Positions 36,801 through 48,800 of a DNA stretch of 64,000 nucleotides are shown one piece after another (the stretch's first letter is position 1; each line of letters begins with the position of its first letter). Below the pieces are notes generated by a model. It made no database searches. It was not told where the DNA came from and was given only the letters and a program-made list of their open reading frames with translations. Source of the stretch: JANSWP01 sp041941305 (GTDB lineage Bacteria > Bacteroidota > Bacteroidia > Chitinophagales > Saprospiraceae); contig JBGTQJ010000005.1 of the NCBI GenBank assembly GCA_041941305.1, forward strand, positions 214,904 through 278,903, read 5' to 3'. The position numbers and the translations under genes were made by a program.

Positions 36801-39800
36801 ATATTGGCTAAAAATTGCAAAATGGCGGTTTACGATGTAGACAATGAACGTCTGTTGGCCTGGCGCGCTGGCGATAAAAACCTGACATTTTACTATGGGA
36901 CTGGAGATAGTCCTCCTGTTAAACGTATAGAGGAGAGTCCTGGACATTTTGATATTCTATGTGGCGTCTCCGACCTGGGCAATTACAGACTTTTCCTGAG
37001 CCTGGGTGATGGAAAAGATGCTCAGTGGAATTTTAAAGGCAGTTCCCTCAAAAGTGTCTGTAAGGACTTTAAATGGTTTGTTGGATTGAGGGATTTGGAA
37101 GAGCCGGAATGGTTTGTAGACCCAGAACCAGCAGTAGCTTTTCCACTGGAACATTCTTTGAGTTTTGATGAATACGCTTATTCGGTAAGCTTGGATCATT
37201 TCACCATTCCCCAAAAAGTGACCATTGAAACCTGGATAAAATTAGAATCTTCCAGTACGACCAAAACCATTCTTGAATGGCTCGGAGAGGAAGTTAAAAT
37301 GAGCCTGGAATATGCCAATGGAGAGCTCAACTGGTTTGTCCTGAATGACCAGGGAGAAGAACAGGAAATTGCGGCTATTGTCGAATTGACTGATGATGAA
37401 TGGCATCATATCGCTTTGACTGTAAATGGAACCCAGCAGAATGGCAACAATGCAATCCTTTATTACGATGCTATACCTCTGGCAAATGGAAAAGTAGATT
37501 TAAGTCCCAATACGACCAGTTTGACCATTGGGCCCATGCGGGGCAATGGATTGATGGATGAGTTGAGTATCTGGAAAATCATTCGCACGGATGAGGAAAT
37601 TCAGAAAGATTATCTCGATGGCGTCAATCCATTTGCACCTCCAATCAGACAAAATCTTGCTGCCTTCTATAGCTTCAATGATGGAGCTGGCTTTTTTGTC
37701 AACGATCAATCCGCTAATGGGCATTTGGGTGTGTTGTCTTATTTGGTTGCGATGGATGCCAGCAAGTGTTGGGAATCGATTACCCATACTCAACCAGATG
37801 GGGTTCGTTTTGAGAAAAGTCCTTATGAATTGGTACAAAATGACAATGGCTTTAGTTTAGAGACCCGAAGTTCGGAATATGAAAACACGATCAGTGAACT
37901 ATACCTGGTTTCCACCTCTGATGAAAACAGCAATCAACAAATCAACTGGTGGACAGACGACGGTTTCCATTACCAGGCTTCAGAGGGATCCAGTTCAGTT
38001 AGCTGTAGGAATATGCCGGAGGTCGAGGATATCCTACTTCCAGAACAAGTCAACTCTTTCAATGCCTGGGTTCGTACAGTGGAAGACAGGTATTATGAAG
38101 TTCAATTTGAAGAAGAAAAAGCCTATTTTAATTTCAGCCCTATCCCTTCTATTCCTTCTGTGTTCAACCAGAATAAAGTTCGGCTGAGATCCAATGTGCA
38201 GGGTCTGACCCTTTTGATGGATAATATTTTAATCGAAAATACCACCCTTGGGCTATACGATATCGACAATCAGCAAATGCTCATCTGGCGAACACCAGAA
38301 AAACACTTGAACATCAATTACGAATCCAGCCAAATTGGTCCTTTTAGCCGAAAAGATGATTCGGGTAATGGCATTATTTCCCTTCCCATTTATCCGGGAG
38401 CATCGGGCAATTACGAATTTTATTTAAGCAACCCAGATTATGGTTCCTTTGGATTGTCCTTTACCAACAGTCAAATGGAATCCAGTTGTGGTGATTTCAA
38501 TTGGATGTTCTTAAAAGGTAATGCTGAAGAGGCACCTGCACCTTCCTGGTTTGCAGATCCTGAAATACCCCTTGAAAACACAGAAAATTATGTCTTGCAT
38601 TTAGATGGAACAGATGATCAAGTTTTAATTGATTATTTCGATAAACCGGGAACAATGAGTATCGAGGCTTGGGTGAAATTAGATGATACAGGGAGGTTTG
38701 CTGATCTCATTACCTGGGAGCATACAGAGACTCCCGGAGATAGTTATATGAGATTGTCAGTTGGAAGTGGAAACTCGGAAACCGACAAACAAATCCAGTG
38801 GGAGGTAAAAGATGGTAGCGAGGCTAAGAAATTTGCGAATGGAAGCCTGGATAATCAATGGCATCACTTTGCGATGACACTGGATGGCTCCAACTATGCC
38901 AATTTTTACATCGACGGTATCAAGGTTGGAAATGGATTGGTCAATCAAAATCCCGGTACCAATCTCTTGCGTATCGGAGGCATTGGTTTTGATGGGAAAA
39001 TAGATGATTTGGCGATTTGGAACACTGTCAGGTCAGAGGAGGAGAACTACGAAAGCTATGTTGATGGAATAGATTCAGAAGATCAAGATCTGGCAGCTTT
39101 TTACGATTTCAATGATGGACCGAATGAGTGGCTATTGCGCGATCAAACTGGCAATGAGCATACGGGCATGCTGCAAAATATGGACATCGCCAACTCATGG
39201 GTAGTGTCAGATATTCCTGAACCACTGGATTTTTCCGTAATTACCCAACCCTACGGTCTGATCAAAAACGCAAAAGGAGGACTTACTTTTTATTCTGAAA
39301 ATGCTCTTGGATTAGATGAATTATACCTGGAATATACGATAGCAGGTACTTCGACACCTCAAGTCCTTTGGTGGATAAGACCCGGAAAAAAGTACACTTC
39401 TACCATTGAAGAAAATTCACTGACCTGTGAAGATTTTCCGGTTTCTTTTGACGAAATCTTATCCGGAAATATCACCTCTTATACTTCCTGGTTAAAGTAT
39501 TTCAATGGACCATACGCCGTTGCATCTTCTGATAATGGTATCGAAACAGCAGAATATTTGCCTTTAGATGACCCTGAATCTCGTGCTCAGTTGGATGCGA
39601 TTGGAATAGAATCGTTGACTCCCGCTTCAGATGGTTCAGTAGAAACAGGTTTGTCCATTAATTTTTCTGGAGAACTGACCTCCAGCCAATTTGTAGCTGC
39701 AGTGTATGACTTGACCAACCAACGGCTTCTTTCCTATAGAAGCCCTGCAAGCAATGTAAGTCTGATTTACAATGAAAATGGCAGCTTACAATCTTTACAA

Positions 39801-42800
39801 GAAAATGATATCGGCGATAGTCGGATAGAGCTTCCCTTGGCGCTTAATGAATCAGATAATTACAGCTTGTTCTTGCGTGTAGCAGGAGGGGGAGAAGCGA
39901 GTTGGGACTTTACTATGAGCGATTTAAATAATGAATGCCTTGCTTTCCACAGTATGACATCATTCAGCAACCTGGATGATCCACATTGGTTTGTCGATCC
40001 AACTGCTGCCACAGATGCAGGCAATTTTGCAGTAATATTAGGTCAACAAAATGCAACAATTGATTTAGACCATTTTGAAAGACCAGGCGATTTTACCATC
40101 GAAACCTGGGTACAATATTATGATGGAGCTTCCGGAGATATTTTATCCTGGATCAATGAAGATGGAAGCAATCCCGAATATTCAAAAGTAGGTTTTCAAT
40201 GGGATGCTTCAGAATACAAATGGGATCTATTCTATTCTGAAAAAGGAGCGTTTAATACTGCACAAAATGTGGAGGCTCTATTGTACAAGGCTAGCAATCC
40301 AGCTGGAGATTGGTATCATTTTGCTGTTACCCGTTCCGGTCAATCAGGAGCAGTTAAAATTTATATCAATGGAGAGGAAAAAGCCTCGGGTTCTGTTTCC
40401 AGGACGATTTCGACCAATTTATTAAAATTGGGTCCATTTGATGGTAACCTTGTCATTGATGAACTCAGCATTTGGGCGACTGCCAAAACCAGGGATGAAA
40501 TCGTATCTGACTTGACCTCTGGTATTGACGTTTCTTCACCTAATCTTCAGGCTTATTACAGATTTAATGAGGGACCAGGAAGATACATCGTCAATGATAT
40601 ATCTGTCAATAAAAAATTGGGTTCCTTAAATAATATGGATCTTGCTATGTCCTGGATAGAATCAGATCGTGAAGAAATAGACATCACTGGTATTAGCAGC
40701 GCTTTTGCACTGGTTGAAACGCCAAACGTCGGTTTGATATTCAAGCAGCTATCAGATGAGGTTATCAAAAACCTGTACCTCATTCGATCGAGCAATCCAA
40801 ATTACGTTCATGCTGCTACCCAAATCAACTGGTATAGTTCAGGAGGGTATTATTACAAATTAATGCCTGAAGCAATGAATCTGAGTAAAAGGGAGTGTTT
40901 GACAAGTGGCATGCCATCTGAAGGGCATAAGTTTTCCTCTTCCATACCAAACTACTACACAGCTTATATAGAAACGGAATCAGGGGACTATTACAGGGCA
41001 GAACATTTTGAAAGTGAAGTCACTGAATTTAAACAGCTGGACGAAAAACCGGATGTTTTCCAAGCCAATAGGGTTCGTCTTCAGTCCGCTAGTGAAGGAG
41101 GCTTGAAGTTCATTTTTGACAGTCAGGAGGTGCTCAATGGTGCTAATTTGGGCATTTACGATAACAAACTCAATGAAATGGTCGCTTTTGGAGTGCCAGG
41201 AGCTGTGTACCATCTCAATTATTCTGGCAGTGCAGAACCAATTACAAAAATACCTTTCAGTGAAGATGGTTTTAGCTTTACGATTCCACTGGATGTTTCC
41301 AATAGTTCAGACTATAGCATCTATTTAGGTCTGAATGATGGCAGTAAAGAAGAGTGGCAATTGAATTCTATTGAAACGCAATGCGAAGATCTGCATTGGA
41401 TGTTTGCTTACGATGCTACTGAATCACCTGAATGGCGGGTTGATCCCCGAATAGCAATTACCAGTGGAAGCGATCATGCCTTGCAACTTACGAATTCAAC
41501 TAACCGGGTAGTGATTCCTTATTCAGAGGACTTCAATTTAGGAAGTAAATTCAGCATCGAATTTTGGGCAAAACGAACGCAGAGCGGTGGAACATTTATA
41601 TTAAGTGGTGCCCTGAGTCTTAAATTAGATTCACAAGGAAAATTGCAACTCGGCAATGGCATTTTTGATTCCAGTGTCCTTGAAGTAGATGATGAATGGC
41701 ACCATTATGTCATCACTTGTAGCAATAATAATCTATTAAAACTATATCAGGACAACTGGCTTTTAGAGGAAATCAATGGTGATTTCGCCATCATTAATCC
41801 AAATCGATCTTTGACAATTGGTGTCAATGGAAGCAGCCTGGCAATGGAAATGGATGAGTTAAAGATTTGGAAAAAGGTTTTGACAGCAGATCAAATCCAA
41901 AGCTATTTTTTAAGCAGGAATTTTGAATTGACTCAGGATTTAGTTGGGCATTACTCCTTTGATGAAGGGGATATGGGAAGCAGATTTGTTTACGATAAAA
42001 GTTACAAAGGCAATTTTGGTGTGCGGGGCGGTTATTCCCTGCCGGAATACATACCCTCCCCATTGAACGACGAGGGCTATCCCAATTATCATCCCTTATC
42101 CAAAAATGATTTAGTCTATTTAATCAGCCCTAACAATGATCTTGTTTTGCACAGCAACCTGAATGCAGGGATAGAAAGTATGTTTGTCCTTAAATCAGAA
42201 GGGGCAAGTACGCTATTTTGGAATTCAGATGGAACTTTAATTGATAAGTCAAATTCTGGTACCTTCCTGGATTGTCAGCCGGTCCCCAAATATGGAACGG
42301 TGATAAGCAATACTGAAAGGGTCGATCATTTATCTATCAAAACGAGCGATGGACAATACTATAGAACTGAGTTTGGCAATATTGGCAAGGCAGGTGCCTT
42401 CGAACCTGATACTGAAAAGAATTCCGAAATCACTAATCAGGAAAAGAGTAATTATTATGCCCAAATGCAAAACACAGTTTCAGGCTCTAGCTTCTCTCTG
42501 TCTTTTAGTTCAGGAGATCTGGAAGAAAATACCAGCTTTGCCTTGTGGGATGAAACGGATAGTGATCAGCCAAAACTTTTGGCGATTAAAGAAGAGACTG
42601 GATTTTATACGATACCCTATGATGATAATGGCTATCCCGGCTTACCTGTGCTTGAAGAGAATCAAAACTTTGACTTGGATAACTGGGAAAATAAAACCTT
42701 GTATTTTCATAATAGCTTAATCTCAGCTGATTACAGCTTTCCGATAGAACCGGCTATGCAAACGAACGATTGTGTGTTATTTGACTTGACTATTAACTCC

Positions 42801-45800
42801 TCGTCAGGTATAGCAGAGAAACTTCAATTGAGCAGCGCCTATGATATTTACCTGGATGAGCAGCTTAGCCTACTGAATGTTGAACCTTCTAACATAAAAC
42901 AGCTTCTTTCAAACCGACCTGATAACTTCAAGTATTATTCGGCAGAAAAAGAATTGATTTATGAAAGCAATTTAGAGGAAGCTCTAAGCTACAGTACCAG
43001 TCCTTTTACAAGTCTATCTTCAGAGGCTCAAAATGCCTGGTTGGAGGTTGATTTGGAAGGTGAAAGCAGGTTCTACTATTTGGAAAATATGGATTATCCT
43101 TATTTTGTTCGGGTATCTGAAGATGTTTTTCAATCTGCAATGCCCGATCTTTCCTGGGTTTATTCAGTTAATCTAACGTCAGAAGGTGATTATATACTTG
43201 ATGGAAATATGAGTGGAATTGAGGAACTCTATGTCATGGGAATTTCGATTAATAATAATGCTACAGATCAATATTTTGCCTTAAATCTTTCCTATAATCT
43301 GACCAATAATAGTTTAGGGTGTGAATCTATGCCAAATAATTTTGGAGATTCTTATACTGACATTTATATAAAAACTCAGTCTACGGCTACTGAATCAACG
43401 AAATATTATGGTGTAAGTAATTATGGTGGAGAAAAAACTTTCTTGCAAGTAATAAATGAATCACCACTTCAGGATTTCAGTATTCCACCCTATTTTCAAG
43501 TCAATGCATTGACGGATGGTAACACAGGCATCAATTTGGATTTTCCAATAGCAGATTTGCCAAAAGAACTCACATTGACACTTTGGGAAGTTACAGGTTC
43601 AGGAGAGCGTATGCTAGCCCACCGAACGGGAAATACTTTGAATACGATTAGCTATCAAAATGGCATACCAACTCCACCTGTAGTCGCTTCAGATAATAGA
43701 ATCATAACACTTGAAGACCTCAACGGCAAGATTCTATATGTTCGATATACTGGAGGAGACAATACGCTGGACTTCCGCTTTGATCTGGATGAAAGAGATT
43801 TGACGGCGACTTGTCCTTACTTCTTATTGAGTGAAGGAAACAGCGGACAAATTGATGAAGAAAAGTTTATATTACCAGAGATTTCTTATGTTTATTCAGT
43901 CCAAACTAATGGTAACAATACTAGTCTTTTGGGTGCTGCAGCAGATATTGAAGAATTGTATATTGTCAAGAACAATGGTGAGGAAGTTTATTACTCCGAT
44001 AGTCATGGTTTCTCTTATAACTTGAGCGATAATAGTTTCACGTGTGCGCCAATCCCCACTGAATTTGGAAATGATATCTCAGAGATTTGGCTAAAAACAA
44101 AAGATTCTAATAGTGAGGCTGAAAAATATTATGGCATTTCCGATATGGAAAACATCTATCTCGTTGAACAATCTGCTCCAAAACTGGAAGATATCGAGCT
44201 GCCTGCTTTTTTCAATTTGGGAGCAGCTGCTAATACTACTGAGCTGACTTTTGAATTTCCAATAACTGATTTATCCAACCAGTTGACCATTGCTATTTGG
44301 GAAGATATGGGCAACGGAGAAGAGCGAATTTTAGCAGTACGGGAAGATGATGTTTTGAAATACACGACTTATCTTGGGGATTTGCCGGCACCACTTTTGA
44401 CTTCGACTGACCCAAATAGTATCACTTTTGAGAATTCCAGTGAAAAAATAATTTACGTACGCTATGGCGAAGGCAATGCAGTTGAGCATTTCCGATATGC
44501 ATTAAGCGATATCGATTTAACTGCTAATTGTCCAAATATTGCTTTGATTAATAGCGCTTCGGTTTCTGATGAGAAATATGAATTACCAGACATTTCCTAT
44601 GATTATTCTATTGCAAACAATAACAATAAAGTTACTCTTAGTGGAACACTTTCCGATGTAGAAGAACTATACATTGTGAGAAGCAATGGAGAAGAATATT
44701 ACACAGCTTCCACAAATATTAAATACGATATTGGCAATGGCAGTTTGTCTTGCGAATCCATTCCCAATAATTTGGGCAGTGATGTTTTGGAAGTGTGGCT
44801 AAAAACAAAGGATTCTGGGAATGAGAGTGGCAAATATTATGGTTTGGACAATTTGACAAATGTTTATCTCATTGAACAGGAAGCCACTGCCTTACAAAAT
44901 GTAGTCATTCCACCTTATTTCCAAATCAATGCTCAAACTGGTAGCAATACTGGTTTGGATTTGGAATTTCCACAGCCTGAGCTTGCTGATAAAATAAGTC
45001 TGGCTATCTGGGAAAAACCAGGTAACGATCCGGAACGCCTACTTGCTCATAGAGAAGACAATGTCTTGAATACGATAAGCTATAATTATGGAGTCCCGAC
45101 CCCACCTGTTCAAGCTTCCAGCCCCAATGGCATTTCACTGGCGAATTTGAATAATAAGAAATTGTATGTCAATTACTCAGAAGACGGCAATACCTATCAG
45201 CAATATGTTTTTGATTTGAGCAATGTAGATTTGTCTACAGATTGCCCGAATATTTTATTGAGCAATGGAGGCACTGTTCCCAATTCCAAATTTGAATTGC
45301 CAGAAACTTCCTATGCCTATTCAACCAGCATTGAGAATAATGAAATGACATTGCATAGCGAGCTGAAAACTATTGAAGATATAGAAGAAGCTTATGTCAA
45401 AAAAACCAACGGCAATGAGCTGTATTACTCCAGTACATTTGGAATTTCCTATGACAAAAATGATGGAACCATCTCCTGCGTAGCGTCATTCTCGACGGAC
45501 TTGGGAAGCGATGTACAGGGAATATGGCTGAAAACAAAAGACACCGACACGGAGCCTGGAAAATATTACAGTATAGAAAATATGGGAGCCATTTATCTAT
45601 TGGAAAGCAGTACTTCCGAATTGGAAAATTTGAGCTTTGCACCTTTTTTCAAATTAATTGCTGCGAATAATGCTTCCAAACTGGATTTGGAATTTTCTAC
45701 AAATACCCTTTCCGAAGAACTCACCATAGCTGTATGGGAGGAACCGTCAAACGGAACAGAACAATTATTAGCCATTCAGTTTAATGGTGAATTGAATATC

Positions 45801-48800
45801 CTAACTTATCAATCGGGAAATATCACTTCAATAGAAACGACCACTGCCAGCAATAGCCTTCCTATTTCAAATATGGAGGATAAAGTTATCTATTTGCGTC
45901 ACGACAAAGGAACAAGCACAAAGGACTATGAATTTAAGCTAACTTCTGACAATTGCCAGGGCTTCTCCTTGGATAATAAAAACAGTAGCACAGTTGCAGA
46001 AGAGAAATTTGAATTGCCGAATATTAATTTTGATTATTCCATATCCATTTCTGGTGATGTGAAGAACTTAGTAGGTGATGAGTCAGATATTGAAGAATTG
46101 TACATAGTCCTTGGAGAGAATAATATCCGTTATTACAAAAAATATGGTGACAACTACATCTTGTACAATACCAACACTGGCATTTTGGATTGCAAGGATT
46201 TACCTGCTAATCTTGGGAGCACTGTTGAAGAAGTTTGGGTAGTTAGCTCCGAAAATGGGACTTTAAAATACTACGGCATTACCGATTTGAGTACGACCTA
46301 TTTGGTTGAGCAAACGACCCCACCAAATGTTGGTGTGGAAATACCTGATTTCCTTGAATTGGATATGAATCAAAATGGTTCTGGAACCCTTAGCTTCCCA
46401 TCCATTGTAACTGCTTCGGATTATACCATAGCAGTATGGGATAATGATAAGATTCAATCTGTATGGTCGAACAATACTTTAAGCAGTGTTGAATATTTCG
46501 GTGGTGATAATCCAACGCCCCAAGAAACGACTTCCAATGTGACGAGTTTAGCAGTGGAATCAAGCAATGTCATTTACATTCAACATGGGACTGGAAAAAC
46601 CTACGAATTTGACTTGTCCAATCTCAATAATGCTGGTACCTGTGATTGGCTGGCACTGAATAATGAGGTGCAACTTGGAGAAGAGCATTTTGAATTGCCG
46701 GATGTGACTTATGAGTATTCTGTATCTATTGCTGGTGATACCAAGACTTTGGTTGGGAATGAATCAGATATTGAGGAATTGTACATTGTCCGGGGAAATA
46801 ATAATATTCGATATTACAAGAAGCATAACGACAGTTATATCTGGTACAACAGCGATAATGGTAATTTGGATTGCAAGGATTTACCCGCAGATCTGGGGAC
46901 TACCCTTGAAGCAGTTTGGGTAGTTACGGAGATCAATGGAGAGACAGAATATTATGGAGTTTCAGATCTCAATTATCCTTACCTGATCGAAAAACAAGCT
47001 GCAGATTTACCCAATGTAGAGCTTCCCGATTATATAGAATTTGCTGCCCTTTCAAGTGCAACCGGTCTTAGTATAGAAAATACTTTGGATGTTTTGCTCG
47101 ATGAGTTAACAATAGCTTTGTGGCTGGAAACACCCAATGGTACGGAAAAACTTCTTTCATTGCGCAAGTCCAGTGAAAAGCATAAAATCACCTATTCAGG
47201 ACCGACCCCTACAGGGATTATCACGGATACGGAGAATTTAAATGAATTCCCACTTAGCAATCTGGATTATAAGGTCCTATATGTCAAACGAGATAATGGA
47301 AAAACTTATCGTTTTGAATTGGCAAACAGTGCCGAAACCTTAAACTGTTCTTTCGGCAGATTAATTGAAAGCGAGGAACAGGAGGTATCGGATGCCAAAT
47401 TTGAATTGGCGACCCCTTTCGCCAACCTCTCAGCGCCCTTCAACAACAGTCGAAGTTTTGGTTCAGACTATATACTCTGCAATTATTCCGGCATATCTGG
47501 AAGTTCAAGCCGAACCTTTGAAGCCTGGATTAAGACTGATAAGGCAAACAGAACCATTGCTGCCTGGGGTTTAAATACGGTTGAAAATCATTGGTTGATT
47601 AAACTGGATGGACAAGGCAGATTGCGCGTACAAATCAATGGTGGAAACAGAGTTGGCAATACTTCCTTACACGATAATGAATGGCATCACATTGCCATCG
47701 TTTTGGAGGAGGATAATTCTCCAAATGTGGATGATCTACTATTTTACATTGATGGTCAGCCTGAAACCTATTTTGCGACTGTCGCACGTCCTATCAATAC
47801 CTCCCCAAATGGTACTGTCGAGATTGGGGCATCAAAAGGTTTGAATAAATTCGAAGGAGAAATGGATGAAATTCGAATTTGGAACATTGCTAGAAGCGAA
47901 ATAGATATTTTGGTGAATAAGGGCAAGGAGTTGGCAGGTCCTGAGGATGGTCTGGGAATGTACTACAAGCTGAATGAAGGCAACAATGCCTATGTTTTTA
48001 AAGATTTCAGTAATAATGGAAGAGCTGGGGCATGGGTAACTGGCAAAAAAGCACCCTTTAACCAGCGACTTGACCTGCTTAGTGGGGAAAACCACATTGA
48101 AAGCGACTATGTGGGAATCACCGGAGGCAAAAGCAGAACGGTAGAAGCATGGGTCAAAACGACAGATTCTGGAGTGAGCATTCTTGCCTGGGGAGATGAA
48201 AACACAAATGGTAAAAAGTGGGAAGTGGGCATAAATGGAAATGGTAAATTGACTGTATGGGTGAAAGCTGGGCTGCGTGCCGGAACAACCACTATTAATG
48301 ACGACAAATGGCATCATATCGCAGTCGTGTTAAAAAATGATGGCAGCCCAAATACAAATGATATTAAATTGTATGTAGATGGCAAACTGGAAAAAAATTC
48401 AAATACTACAAATAGAAACATAAACACTGCTGGGAATGGTTCTATAACCATTGGTTCTTTAAATGGTACAAAGGTCTATTCTGGATTAATGGACGAAGTT
48501 CGAATTTGGTCAGTTGCCCGAAACCTTGAACAAATTCGTTCCATGATGGGTAGAGAATTGACTAGCTCCGAAAATGCTTTGAAATTATATTACAATTTCA
48601 ATACGGCTACTGACCCGAATGATGTAAGTGGAAATGGCAATGATGGAGTGCTTACCTCCGTCATTTCAAATCCCCCTTCTCCTTATACCATTGAAACAAT
48701 TGGGAATATCAGCGCTGTTTTAGGTGACCTTTCCAAAGTGGAGGAAGTTTATTACGAAAAAAGCAACGGTAAATTAAGTTACTACAACCTGCCTTCAAAT

